Of a stretch of 64,000 bases of DNA, positions 12,221 to 24,273 are shown one piece after another. A program made the position numbers and the translations under genes. Source of the stretch: Laguncularia racemosa (Eukaryota > Streptophyta > Magnoliopsida > Myrtales > Combretaceae); contig JBBMOL010000012.1 in assembly GCA_037954665.1 (NCBI GenBank), positions 6,076,001 through 6,140,000 on the forward strand. Reading direction: 5' to 3'. Below the pieces are notes generated by a model. That model did no database searches. It was not told where the DNA came from and worked only from the letters and a program-made list of their open reading frames with translations. The first letter of the stretch is position 1. Every line of letters starts with the position of its first letter.

Positions 12221-12232
12221 GCTCTGATACCA
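12221..12232 (-). promoter_or_regulatory. Primer binding site of copia J
   Basis: Minus-strand TGGTATCAGAGC, the perfect complement of the plant initiator tRNA-Met 3' end, directly next to the 5' LTR. Confidence 0.92.
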
Positions 12233-12583
12233 TGTAAAGATAAACCAAGTCTTGATACACTCCGAAGTAGATCGGAGTTCAAAGAGGAAAGAAATTAACT
12301 CTCTCAATGGAAGAATTGAAGAACTTGTAAAAAGACAATCTGTTTTTTTTTTTAAGAGAAATTACAAGAGTATTTAAAAAGAGAATTATCCTAACAACAG
12401 ACCAATAGGAGGAAGCCTAGAGATTAACGGAGCATTGAAAAACTCCTTGGAAGAGAACAACTCATTAACTTAACAATAAAGGACCTAGGAAAACAACACA
12501 TAAAATAACTCAACAATAAATATCCAACACCAACATCCTAAAATTAAATTAACCTTCTAGAACATTACTTTAAAATCTCAACA
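12233..12583 (-). repeat. 5' LTR of copia J
   Basis: 351 bp, near-identical to 7819-8170; followed by AATGA at 12584-12588, the second copy of the target duplication. Confidence 0.92.
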
Positions 12584-12588
12584 AATGA

Positions 12589-13344
12589 AAGATACATATG
12601 TATCTATGAATATATAAAAGACGAAGACATATAAATTAATATTAGTATGTAGATATATAAATATATACAGAAGAAAAAAGTCATATAAAATAATAATAAC
12701 AACAACAGTAAGAAATAAATAAATAATGCAAATATGTATATCATATAAACTTATGGTTATAATATGCATAAAAGAAAGGAAGGGGATTACATAAATAATT
12801 AAAATATGCAATTAAAGAAAATAGAAAACTTTATTAGAAGGTTTTATAACAATGGCATGTATACATATATATAAGAAGGAAAAGACAAATTCATATATCC
12901 CTTCATGTGTTAATCCCTGCTCAAGTAAAATTGTATCCTGTCATGTTAGGTTAATCAAATCATGTCATGTCATATTATATTGTGTTTTGTTGTATCCTAT
13001 CATATCATATTATGTTAAGTCACTAGTTGTATTATGCTATTTTTAGATTTACCAACCTTGCTTGTATCAATATATGTCTAGAGTTATATGAATGACTATC
13101 GTAAAATCAACTATGATGTAGTTGTATACATTTTAAATAATAAATGATAGTAATGTGATATCGACTATAACAATAAACATAATAATAATAATAGTAATAA
13201 TAACAATAGTGATAATAATAATAATAATAACAATAGTAACAATAAGGAGATAGTAACATGGGCAATGAAATGCTTCAAGTTAAATTAATAAAATAAAGAA
13301 AAAAAGGAATAATTAAATAAGGAAATAACTTATGAAGAGGATAC
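12589..13344 (+). other. Interior of element H, AT-rich, with (TAA)n microsatellite
   Basis: No coding similarity. An imperfect AATAAT array occupies 13180-13244. A repeated TCATGTCATATTATA-type stretch lies at about 12940-13020. The purine-rich GAAGAGGA just before 13345 may be the polypurine tract of element H. Confidence 0.5.
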
Positions 13345-15131
13345 TGTTAAATAAAATAAAACAGGTATTAAATAACTTATATAAAAGATACCTTTTATAA
13401 AATAGTAAACTAAACCCACTTAGTCAACCTTTTCCTATTGCTATAAATAGAATATCTCTTCCCCTTCAGAAATTACTCTAGTAAGATTTGTCTCTCTACA
13501 TTATAGAGAAGAGAAAAGATAGAAGAAACCATAGCAAGCCTCAAAACCTCTTTTCAATTTCTTATATTTAGAATTCATTGAAGTCTCAATTTAAACTTAA
13601 TAAATAAAACCCTAATTTTAATCTATCTAGACAACTAAAAATCCTTAAACCCTTAATTTAGAGTATCTAGTAATAATGATTGAAACCTTGGAACCACGAA
13701 CATGAATGGGACTTCTTGAATCAAGTGATAGGATTAGAAAAAGACCTAAAAGGTACAAAATAATTGATTCAAGGTTTTACAATGGAATCCAAATTAAAAA
13801 GTTAATGAATGACCTAGGAACTATCTATATGGAACAACTAGATTAGGGTTCATAATTAATCCAATTTTAGGTTTTATAACGAGATTGGAAACCGTTAATT
13901 AGGTAGGTTATGAGCAAACTTAAGAACTAATTTAAGTACAACTATAATGGAAACTCGATCTTAATAATGTAATAGATCATATAGACTTGAAAGATTAACA
14001 AAACACATGGTTATAATCTTAATGGTATAATGGAATCAATAGTTAGAGTAATATAAAATAAAGAAAAGATGAAAGAAACTCATAAGAGGCAAGACAGTTG
14101 ATTGCCCCTACAACTACCCTTGCAATTGCCCTCACTCAATTGACCTTTCAATTGCACTTTTAACCACCTCACCAATCAACCCCCTACTTTAAACCAGTCA
14201 AACCTCCTCCATCTCTTTAACTTGATTAACGGACCTAAATCAATTATTGTATAAACTAAACTAATAATTAGATTAAACTAAAATAAGCAAAATCTAATTA
14301 GTAGATAACTGAAGTTAATAATTTATCTAATTTTATAGTAACTAAATGGATATACAAAGTAAAGATGACATAACAAAGGTGAATGGCTTTTGTTATTTTG
14401 CTATTTATGCTAGCCAAATTTAGTATACATAAATTAATTAATATGGTTTGGATATTAATTGTTGTGTGCTAGTTGTACTTGAAGGAAAATGAGGTTATTT
14501 GTGAAAACCTTTGGATCACTAAAGAATCATACTTTCAAACTAGCTCTCCTAGAGCCCACCTATATGTGTTTGTTTATTGGTTCTCCTAGGATCCACACCA
14601 CACTTTCAAAATCTAGTACTCTTAAAATCTTATGAATATAAGGTTTATGCTTTTAAAATTTGAATCTCCTAGGTGCATTATGTGTTAACTCTTTTGAAGA
14701 GACTCGTACTCTTGGGTGCATTGATGGATCCATATATCTAGTTTTTGGATCTCTTGAAGGTATTAAGGATTCACCTAGGACTGGTACTCTTAGTTGCATT
14801 AAGAATCTCTTGGGGTTTGGTCCAAACAGATGGTATTTTTGTGCAAATGAATTAGTTATATATATTTGTCAACCTATGTTATGTTGCATGATTGCTTGTT
14901 GCATTAGCATTCTAAGTACACATGTGGCATGGCATGTTCATTATATGCATTTGTATGACAGCTGTCACTTGCTTGGTTTTTACTCACCCCTTATGGGAAA
15001 AAAAATTACAAGTTAATTGCTAAATTGGACTTAGAGAAAACATGAAAGTGTAGTAACAAACTTGTGTGTTTTGTAAGGAAATGCAACAAACTATGGTGCC
15101 CTTAGGTTTAAGGGTGAAAAATATCATGACA
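13345..15131 (+). repeat. Right LTR of element H
   Basis: Diverged copy of 4801-7088 lacking the hAT insertion. TATA box CTATAAATAG at 13441-13450. The 118-codon open frame at 14660-15016 lies inside its GGTTCTCCTAGG-type repeat zone and has no family similarity. Confidence 0.65.
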
Positions 15132-17167
15132 TTCATGATTATCATATTAATAGTAACAAAAACAACTTTTCTAAGATCTTTTTCACAAGTGGGTGGAAGA
15201 AGAAAGAAATATCAAACTTAGGGTTAGCAAATTGTGTTATCATATTGTGTGTCACATTCGTGTCTAAATAGCTTCACATTTAAAAAACCTCTACTTGCAA
15301 TATAATCTATTTATTAATCATGTCTAAAATCTAGACTTTTAACTCGATTGTTTAATGTTTCATATTCAGGTTGGATTTGTTTATTGATTATATTGTTATA
15401 TATAAATCTATAAAATAGTCATAAATACAAAGTAAAAAGCATGACCATAAAATTAACATCCATAGATACAAATGACGTAGTTTAGCACTTAAACATAAAA
15501 TTATAACCAATAAAAGTTCTAGCAAGGTATAGTCTAATTAAATATAATGAATCTAAAAATTAACTAGCTACATAACAACATTGTCTTAAGTTGAATAATG
15601 GCCTGATTGAATATTATTATTAGTGGTGATTTCCAAATCCAACACATTGTCATTCTCTGTCAATTCCTTAAGAGAGAGTTAAATAAGCTACACTATATAT
15701 ATATATATAAATAAATAATTTAAAAAACTTATAAAAAGTAGTTTATTACTTTCTCCATAAAGCCAATCTTTTTATATATAAAAAGACTTTCTATAGTTCT
15801 GGTTTTAATGAGGTGCGATATTCGTAAGGATTCAATCTCCCGTTCGAAATGTGGATTCTGAAGCTTCGTAGACATTAATATGCTTAAGGGTAGAGACATG
15901 ACACTCATGGTTATGGAGCAAAGAGCTCATGGAACATAGCAACACAACATATTACCTAAAATTTTATGAAAAGAGAAATCATATTAACCATGTATGTTTA
16001 TATAGATATACAATGTGATATTAAATATGATAATATTTTAAGAAAGTTTGTCGGTATGTTCAAAGTTTGTAATATTATTCATGCAATGTGAAAGCTTTTG
16101 TGTGGGTATGTTATAAATTGGAATACTAGAAAAAGAGAATAAAACAAACTTAAATGATCAAGTTTAAAGTTCCGTTTTTTCTATGAGGTCACTTCTTGTG
16201 AAGCCATGCCTAAGACCTTCTTGTTGTGCGTTATAACCGGTGCAGAGTATTACTATTGATGCATTCAAGTAAATTGAAAACCCCAAGCATTGAAGGTCGA
16301 TTATGCACCTCATCTATGCATCGCAAAACGACGTGAATAAACCAATCAACACAAGAAATTGCATTCTTACACATGCAAATAAAGGAAAAAGAAGAAATCA
16401 CTTGATGAAAAATGGGTAACCACCAATAGTAATTATCTGCGCTATATCAAAATGAAATGAAAGAGAGATTGTATCTTGGATTGGAAGAGGGTAAGCAAGT
16501 GGCATCCAACAAAACAAGAAGGTGAAAGAGAAAATGGAAAGGTAAAAAATAAAATAAAGAGTGAAGTGAAAAAGACGAAACCTAAGGTAATTACTAATTG
16601 TTGCAAAGATGAAAAATAAAATAATTATTAACATTATATTGATTTACGGATTGAAATCGAAATTTATTTACAAGATCTATTTAATAAGCATCTTCACGAA
16701 TAGATTTATAAATTAAATGCAGACTCAAACACCAATATAAGCGGGTTTAACCCATTTATTATACATGTCAAGTTTTAACAACATATCCGTTTAAATTTGT
16801 ATCGTGTTGTGTTCAAGTTTGCACATTAAGTCCTAAATTACTAGTACTAGTCAAATTCTACTTTGAACAAGTTTTATAAATAAATTACAAACTCTAGGAA
16901 AAAAATTAGGACCATCTCAAATAATTGGAGCTTATTCAATATCGCAAGTCCACAAAGATCCATAACTTTTGAAGAAGCTAATTCGTCCGAGAACTGAAGT
17001 ATGTTTAATTCTTACCTTGTGATGGTTAATATCTGCTAGCATTTTTATATTTGAGAAATATTTTTTTAGAAAATCAGGCTTTCTACTCCCTTTCAGCATT
17101 ACATTTATTATTGGTATGCAAGCCTCAACAACACATGTGAAGTGGACAATATCATTGTTGCCTTCTA

Positions 17168-17365
17168 TTTTCCTCCCCTTTCTCTCTCATCCATAAGTAG
17201 GAAAGATTGCTTCTTGAGTTTTAATTTTGATTTTCTAAAATTGCATGTTAATTAGAAAGAAAAAACATTTTTTTTAAGTTAATAACTCGTTGAACCTCCA
17301 CTCAAATCCACCAATCTCTTTCCTCCTCTCTCTCATCCATAAGCGGGAAAGGCTACGTGTTGAAT
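17168..17365. repeat. Diverged tandem duplication
   Basis: Two units about 150 bp apart share TTTCCTCC..TCTCTCTCATCCATAAG(T/C)(A/G)GGAAAG, followed by GAGTTTTAATTTTGA or GAATTTTATTTTTGA. No function is apparent. Confidence 0.5.
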
Positions 17366-19464
17366 TTTATTTTTGAGTTTGGGAAATAAATATTGTATAA
17401 TGATTAAAAAAATCATATTTTTTTTTTGGAGATATTTTTAGCACATTCACTGAGTAAAAAGGGTTTATTACATCGAACTCTAGAAGTTTATAAGTTTCAT
17501 CGATATAGATTGAACTTGAAGATTGTGTTTGAAGGTTTTAAAGATTCTGAAGATAAAGTTTGCTTCATAGCACAATGGGTACTAGCTTTATGATGGTATC
17601 TAACTAGATTTAGTGAAGCTGGCTTGTTTTTCTTCCTTTATATATATATTTTTAATTTTTTTCAATATCCATGGTAGTTGGTCATTGGTTCAAAAAAGTG
17701 ACTAAGATGATGACCTATGGTGGAAATAGCCATAGTAGTATGTTATGACCCAAAAAGTGTATATGGGAATTAGTAGGTTATTAGTGGAGTTAGTTAGATA
17801 GTGCAAAGGTTAGTAGAGTTACTAGATAGTCTTAGGGAATGTAGCTGTGTACAATTGATTCATTCAAGTAAATTGAGAATTCTCTCTCCCTCTCCCTTAA
17901 TCATTTATGAAGACTACTTTGCCTCAAATGGAAGTATAAAGTTTTCCTGCATTGTATTTATATTTTTACAATTAATCAAGTTATGATATTTGATACTCTT
18001 GTTGAGAACAAAATTTACATTTTGAGAGAAAAATTTGTTCTAGATTCTTGTTTATTTTATACCAGTGAGAGATTTGAATAGAAAAATACAACCCATCAAA
18101 ATGTATTCTAACAATTTTGATGCAAGATCTATAATGGAAGAAATGTCATTTAAAATAGAGGAGTTATTAAAGAGTATAGAAGAACTGTGAGAAGTGATGA
18201 TCATTATTGTGTGTAGAATCTTAGAGGAAATGGAAGATATGGAAAACTTAACCATATTATCTATCCAAGAAAATCAAGAGACCAGCATAAACAGCATCAA
18301 CGACAAATAAGAAGCGAGTCTTTCCCTCTCACTTGATCAATTCTAAGGACTCTTGTTTTGAATAGAAATTTGATGTTTTCTTTCATCAAACTCCTATTTA
18401 CACAATTAACTAAGATATGAGCGTGACATTCACCCAATATTACGTGAATCTGTGATTAATTTGTTTGTGTAAATCTCCTAGCCAAGGGTAGGGAAAAGAC
18501 AAAAGGATTTAGGGTGAGGGGAACCTCCTTACATGAAGCTATAACTCATGTGCTAAACTAGACTTAAGCTTAAGGTCCTTTTTTATTAGAAGAGATAGAG
18601 TAGGGATTTTAATTCGCCTGGGTTTCTCGAAGGTTTAGCTCTAGAACTGGCTCTACTACCAATAAAGGAAGTTATCTCTCTCTCTCTTGCTTTTAGCATC
18701 TATAGAGAATGGAATTCTTTCCCTTAGGCTATTGAAGGGAAAGCTTTTGTACCCTACCAATACAAATCTTTAAGTAAGCTCGTTTGTTAAGAATACATGG
18801 AGATGCGTAATCATTATTACAATTTATAGCATTATGTGGAATTTCTAAAACAACTTATTTATAACTCTAAAAAAAAGTGTTGATATCAAAAGATTTATCC
18901 TCTAATGTAATATTGAGTCAATTATATAGTTATAGTTACATTTTGAGATGATTCATCACTTGATTTAAGGTTCTTCACTGATATGATACTTTTAGGAATT
19001 AGTATAAATCAATCTGGCGATGAATTGATATAAAAAATAATTATAATTTTATATCAAGATAATAAGCCTAATGTTAAAAGATTTGTGATTTCAACGTCTT
19101 CGGAGGATATGAATGTGATATTGCAGGAATTTAGGTTCTCACTGGAATTTTAGTAGTTTACCGGAAGTATGATTGTAATCGACTCAGCTTAACGTAAGTG
19201 ATATTGGTTGCATTAAATTATTAATTAATTTCAACTACACATTGTAAACTATGTTTACATTGTTACTTTCTCCTTTTCTCTGAATTTAGGATTCCATTTA
19301 GGGGAAGACACAAATTAATAGTAAGGAAAGAATAGGAGAGAAAACATTGAAAAGCTATGTTGACTTCAATTTTAAGAGCAACTTTACGTCGACTTAACTG
19401 GAATGAATATAAAATTATTTTGATTTATGGTGATTGTTTTGGCTAAAATTTCAAAAGCAGAGTG

Positions 19465-19469
19465 TTCGG
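19465..19469 (+). repeat. Target-site duplication of copia C, left copy (TTCGG)
   Basis: Matches TTCGA at 35218-35222 in 4 of 5 positions, a transition apart. Confidence 0.6.
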
Positions 19470-19715
19470 TGTGGGGAACGAGAATTGATCTGATCTTTTA
19501 GTACTAAGCTTGAGGAACAAATATACGAAGCAGAGAAGTAGGAAACAGAGAGAGAAAGCAATTAAGAAAGTTGAAAAAATTACAATAACTTCAGATAGTT
19601 ATAATAAACCTATAACGAGCTATATATGCAAAATTATTAGCCTATCTAATTAAGACATGTAGATAATAAGGAATAAATACAACAATAGATAAAACTAGTC
19701 TGAATATGCTTCACA
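19470..19715 (-). repeat. 3' LTR of copia C
   Basis: 246 bp from TGTGGGGAACGAG to GCTTCACA on the plus strand. The minus-strand polypurine tract lies at 19716-19725. Confidence 0.85.
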
Positions 19716-20412
19716 TCCCCCCTAAAGTTGGATCGCCCTGTAGAGACAACTTGTAAGAAAAAGACTGAAGTTGTGCAGTAGGCAATGACATTGTAAACAA
19801 ACCAGCAAGCTAGGCATGTGAAGAAACATGTTGTAGCCGAAGAAAATCACTATGAATATTATCACAAACAAAATGAACATTAATGTCAATGTGCTTGGTT
19901 TGATCAAGGAGACAAGGATTAGATGCAATTAGCAATGTAGATCAATTATAGCAAGAGAGAGTAAGAGGCAGCTGAATATCAACATGAAGATCTCTGAACA
20001 AGTAAGAAATCCATAAGAGCTCCTTGGTGGCAAAAGCAAGATTGTGGTATTTGGCCTCAATGCTAGAAGTAGCTATTGTACTCTGTTTCTTAGACTTCCA
20101 AGATATCAAAGAGAAACCAAGCAAGACGCCATAACCAGAGATGGACTTTTGATCATAGGCACTTGCAACCCAATTGACATCACAATAGCCGTGTAATTGT
20201 AAGGAAGAATTAGCAGCATAGAAAAGACCCATGTGAATTGTACCCTTAAGATAACGAAGCAAGTGGAACAAAGCTCGAAGATGAGGCACTTGAGGAGTAG
20301 AAATAAATTGACTCAAGCAATGGACAACAAAAGTAACATCAAGCCTAGTCATAGCAACATAATTTAGTTTCCCAACAAGATGACGATAGAAAGACACATT
20401 ATCTAGTAAATT
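19716..20412 (-). pseudogene. Copia C RNase H fragment
   Basis: A 151-codon stop-free frame (20397-19942) encodes the end of the copia RT and RNase H. Motifs are FYRHLVGKLNYVAMTR, HLLRYLKGTIHMGLFY, HGYCDVNWVASAYDQKSISGY, STIATSSIEAKYHNLA and ELLWISYLFRDLHV. In active copia proteins the corresponding words are DADWAGD and SSxEAEYxA, so the D and E active-site residues are partly replaced (CDVNW, IEAKY). The tail (19928-19722) carries the DQTKHIDI-like part in a shifted frame. The upstream end stops at the LTR of gypsy A. Confidence 0.85.
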
Positions 20413-21099
20413 TGATGAGGATCATCTAGCACTTAAGAAGACTGAACCAAGGACTCAAGATCCATTGCAAGGAATTGGAGGACCAATGACCTGAGGTAGA
20501 GCAAAGAGGATGAATGATGCCCTACAAGGATTGGTCATGGACCTACAAACCAAGGAATCAAATTACATGAAAGAAGAACCAACTCCTATTAATGTAATTC
20601 ACGTTTCCATGTAAGAATACAAGGAATTGAAGTCCTAGCACAAATGTTGAATGTTGAACCAAAACAAGGAAAGAGACTTGTGGGTTTTGTTGTTATTTGT
20701 TTTTTGTTTGTAATTTGGAATATTTAGTTACTTACTTGGTCTACGTAAAGATAAGGAAGTAAATTAGAATAGGAAAGTTAGGTTTTCATATTGATACATG
20801 TATACACTATATAAACGTGCAAGGAGGCCGACACAAGATCATCATATGATTGAATAGAATTTTACAACACATTTCATGGAACACGAAAAAGTCCTCTTTT
20901 GTTCTTTGCAAAAGAACTCTCCTTTAGGAATTCCTTAACCAAATTGCTGTAGGAAACCCTTAATTGATAACTTAGGTTTCAGTCAACAGGTGTGATTGGG
21001 GTTTAGTTACGTGCTACTTGTTCGAGACGATCCTCGAGGTATTGATTCAAATAGCGTACGTCGGGTTCTAGGTTCGACATATCTAAGGTTCACGCATCA
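20413..21099 (+). repeat. 5' LTR of gypsy A
   Basis: 687 bp. TATA-like CTATATAAAC at 20807-20816 is the likely promoter of the element. A former coding tail at its start is interrupted by stops. Confidence 0.85.
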
Positions 21100-21113
21100 T
21101 TTGTATCAGAGCT
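21100..21113 (+). promoter_or_regulatory. Primer binding site of gypsy A (decayed)
   Basis: TTTGTATCAGAGC directly after the 5' LTR; one base is missing relative to TTTGGTATCAGAGC, the tRNA-iMet complement. Confidence 0.75.
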
Positions 21114-21858
21114 TTGGCTTCTTGAATCAAGTAATTTCTATCCTTTTGTTATTTTTCTATTGCTCAATTTCCATACTCTTATTCATATCAGAAAATTCAT
21201 ATATATATAAAAAAAATCTTGTTTCGGTCACAAAATCCCGTAGAGATTGATGACATCTAAGTTTAGTTAGCCATTGAAATTCAATTGTTGTTTCAATTCC
21301 TAGTTCATCTTGAAAGCATACGAACAAAAAAAAAAAAATTAATTCGATTGCAAAAGAAAAAATCAAGAATCGAAATCTCCCAAAAAGAAAAATCTAGTTT
21401 TGGCAAGTTACAAATTCAATTGCCAAATACACTTTCTAATTCCAACCACAATAGATACTTTGTGCTTTCTAGTTGTGCATCCGAAAATTACATTCCATAA
21501 TTATTAATTGTATTTCAGTGCAAATTGTATCCTCTTGAGATTGCATGCAAAGGAATTAATTGTCTTATTTTTGAGTTCATATTGTGTGTCGTAGCTATTG
21601 AAGATTGCTTGTAATTTCCAAGTGTCACCGTGATTAGAAAACCAAGGGAGTCAATTAGGTGTGACTTAGTACATTGTGTTGAGAAATTTCCAATCCGAGT
21701 TCCTAGCAAAGGATTGTAAAAGTGGGTTGTGAGGACATAATTTTGAGGGACATACACGAGTGAAATTGTAAGCATATCATTAATTGAGAGCAATACATGA
21801 GTGAGTGTGGGGAACATATTTTACTTGTGATCTTACTTTATTGAAAAACATTAAAAAT

Positions 21859-24273
21859 ATGCCGGGACAGAACACAAATGGAGGTGAGAATAGGGTAATG
21901 TTTGAGGAGTCGATGGAAGAGATGAAAAGAATTTTGACGGGTGAACTTGAACAAATCCATGAAAGAATGGATAAGATGGAGAGAAGTAGGGAACCGTCTA
22001 GCAGTACCATTGTCAAGCGAGGAGTAGGTAGACCGATTAGAGGGGGAGTTAGGATAGAAGAAGGAGAGGATTCCGACTCTAGTGAATATCACAACGTGAA
22101 GGAAAGAGGGGACACCTAGAGGCGTGATAGTAACTAGGGTAACATTAAGATGAAAATCCCAACATTTTAGGGAAAGAATGATTCGGAGTTGTACTTAGAG
22201 TGGGAGAGAAAAATGGATCATGTGTTTGAATGCCATAACTATGCTAAGGAGAAGAAGATAAAATTTGTTGCAGTAAAACTCACAGATTATGCTAGTGTAT
22301 AGTGGGATTAGTTAGTGCGTAATAGGCGTATGTATGGAGAGCGACCTGTTAGTACTTGGGGGGAGATGAAGACCATAATGTAAAAACAGTTCATTCTTAG
22401 TCAATACCATAAGGACTTACTTAGGAAAGTCCAAGGATTGACATAGGGAACCAAAAGTGCAAAGGACTACTATAAGGAGTTGGAGATAGCCATGACTAGG
22501 GCTAGAGTGGAGGAGGATGACGATGCCACTATGGCTAGATTTATTAATGGTATGAATCAAGAAATTGTTGATGTAGTAGATTTACACCATTACTTGGATA
22601 TGGAAGAACTATTACATAGAGCAATAAAGGTAGAGCGACAATTAAAATATAGGAGTGACTAGAGGTCTAAGTTGGCTTCCAAATCTCCATGGAAGTCTCA
22701 TTGGAAAAGGAACTCCATGAATTCCAAGCCTAAGGAGGGTGTAAAGGCTAAGAATCCAATTGATGCATCTAAGGGTAAAATTGACACTAAACCCCATTCC
22801 AGAACTAGAGATATCAAATGTTTTAGATGTTAGGGATTTGGACACATTGCATCTCAATGTCCAAATCAAAGAGCTATGATTATATATGACAATGGGGATG
22901 TAGAGAGAGTGAGCTGTGAGGAGGACAAGGAGTCACCATCATAGGAGTATGAGGATGTTGACTTGGAGGGACCCGTGAGTGGTGAGTTGTATGTCACAAG
23001 GAGAGTACTTAGTGTATAACCCTAGGAGGATGGTGAGGGGATCTAATGTAAGCACATATTTCATACACGATATCATGTGTAAAATAAAGTGTGTAGTCTG
23101 ATAATCAATAGTGCCAGCTACACTAATTTTGCTAGCACCTTACTGGTAGATAAAATGTAGTTGAAAGCTGTGAAACGTCTGAGACCATATCAATTGCAGT
23201 GGTTAAACAAATGTGGGGAGGTAAAGGTGACAAAGCAGGTTCTTATAGCCTTTTCCATAGAAAATTACAAAGATGAAGTCATGTGTGATGTGGTTCTTAT
23301 GTAGGCTAGTCATCTATTACTATGGCGACCATGGAAATTTGATAGGAAGGTGATGTACGATGGGTATAAGAACCAATATTCTTTTGTTCTAAACCAAAGG
23401 AAGGTGGTTCTAGCTTCACAAAAATCATGGGAAGCGTGCGAGGATCAAGTGAGGATTGCAAAAGAATTCAGAGAGAAACACGTGAGTGTGTGAGAGAAGG
23501 ATGAGAAAAAGAAGAAGAGTGAGAAAAAAACACTAGTGAGCTATGAGGGAAAAGATTTTGAAACACTGAGAGTAGAGGAAATTGCAAGAAAAAGTGAGGT
23601 TAAGAGTGTAATGTTGGCTAGGAAACAACTACTTATACTTATGTACAAGGATGCTTATTTTACTTATATTAACACTATCTCTTCATTGCCTAGTATGGTA
23701 TTTTTTCTTAGTTTTGTTGCAGGTATAGATGGGATAGCCGTGGATGAGGAGAAAATGGAGGTGATTCGGGAGTGGCCAATACCAAAGGGACGTGTCAAGA
23801 CCGTGCTTCATCCAGGAGAAGGGGTTTGGGTATAATTGAGAAAGGAAAGATTTGCAGAGTAGCAAAAGTCTAAATTACACCTAAAGGGCAATGGACCTTT
23901 CCAAGTAGTGGAGCGAATAAACAACAATGCTTACAAGATAGATTTGCCAAGCCACTATGGTAATGTAAGTGCTACATTTAATATTTCTAATCTTAATCCT
24001 TGTGATGTAGATGATTTGAGGACGAATCTTTTCGAGAAAGGAGGGAATGATGAGGATCATCTAGCACTTAAGAAGATCAAACCAAGGACTCAAGATCCAT
24101 TGCAAGGAATTGGAGGACCAATGACTCGAGATAGAGCAAAGAAGATGAATGATGCCTTAAAAGGATTGGTCATGGACCTACAAACCAAGGAATCAAATTA
24201 CATGAAAGAAGAACCAACACCTATTAATGTAATTCACATTTCCATGGAAGAATACAAGGAATTGAAGTCCTAG
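21859..24273 (+). pseudogene. Gypsy A gag-pol remnant with two large internal deletions
   Basis: From ATG at 21859, GAG similar to element B is readable (EEMKRILTGELEQIHERMDK, KDYYKELEIAMTRARVEEDDD) to a knuckle CFRC*GFGHIASQC near 22820-22860, then a protease region (DKxxLKAVK, LQWLNKCGEVKVTK). Near 23690-23710 the frame jumps from SSLPS to FVAGIDGIAVDEEK, losing the RT palm. At about 23790 it jumps from EWPIPKG to RVKTVLHPG, losing RNase H and most of integrase. The integrase end NNNAYKIDLPSHYGNVSATFN then continues through the polypurine tract into the 3' LTR to 24273. At least a dozen in-frame stops lie upstream, mostly TAG or TAA where B has CAG, CAA or TGG. Confidence 0.88.
24035..24047 (+). 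promoter_or_regulatory. Polypurine tract of gypsy A, inside the coding frame
   Basis: GAAAGGAGGGAAT lies immediately before the LTR start TGATGAGG. The same bases are read as codons for (E)KGGND, so the integrase frame crosses the LTR border. Confidence 0.8.

Larger units (their letters stand above)
7819..12583 (-). mobile_element. Young Ty1/copia LTR retrotransposon 'J'
   Basis: A complete element on the minus strand has LTRs of 352 and 351 bp starting TG and ending CA, a perfect AATGA target duplication, a tRNA-iMet primer site directly inside the 5' LTR and a polypurine tract directly inside the 3' LTR. The domain order GAG, protease, integrase, RT, RNase H is the Ty1/copia order. The LTRs differ at about three places by eye, which implies a recent insertion. 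The only coding defect seen is one frameshift between the integrase and RT parts, near 9735-9760. It sits in the interior of element H. Confidence 0.92.
4801..15131 (+). mobile_element. Old non-coding LTR retrotransposon 'H' (LARD-like), with nested insertions
   Basis: Two diverged direct repeats (4801-7088 and 13345-15131) share order and motifs: CTATAAATAG promoter box, TTCTTATATTTAGAATT block, repeated GGTTCTCCTAGG-type units, and a CATGACA end. After the left copy comes TGGTATTAG at 7096, a decayed tRNA-iMet primer site. Before the right copy is a purine stretch, GAAGAGGA. Removing the nested copia (7814-12583) leaves about 1.5 kb of interior with no gag or pol similarity, so the element looks non-autonomous. 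Removing the hAT insertion gives a left LTR of about 1.77 kb, matching 1.79 kb on the right. No matching 5-bp target duplication is visible (GGTAT versus TTCAT), so the outer borders are approximate. Confidence 0.65.
15132..19469. other. Non-coding AT-rich stretch
   Basis: No gene recognised over 4.3 kb. Visible items are a (TA)n tract at 15694-15709 and a diverged tandem duplication at 17168-17365, each unit containing TTTCCTCC, TCTCTCATCCATAAG and GGGAAAG-like text. An AT-rich stretch around 17800-18060 resembles a worn LTR end but cannot be assigned. All open frames here are under 80 codons and low complexity. Confidence 0.5.

Noticed and set aside
14660..15016. 118-codon plus-strand frame
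   Set aside because: It lies fully in the repeat zone of the right LTR of H and the matching place in the left LTR is not open; no known motif.
4796..15136. 5-bp target duplication of element H
   Set aside because: GGTAT and TTCAT do not match; the borders may be off by a few bases or the duplication has decayed.
17985..18010. Possible primer site TTTGATACTCTTG of another LTR element
   Set aside because: Too few matches to the tRNA-iMet complement and no paired LTR could be found.
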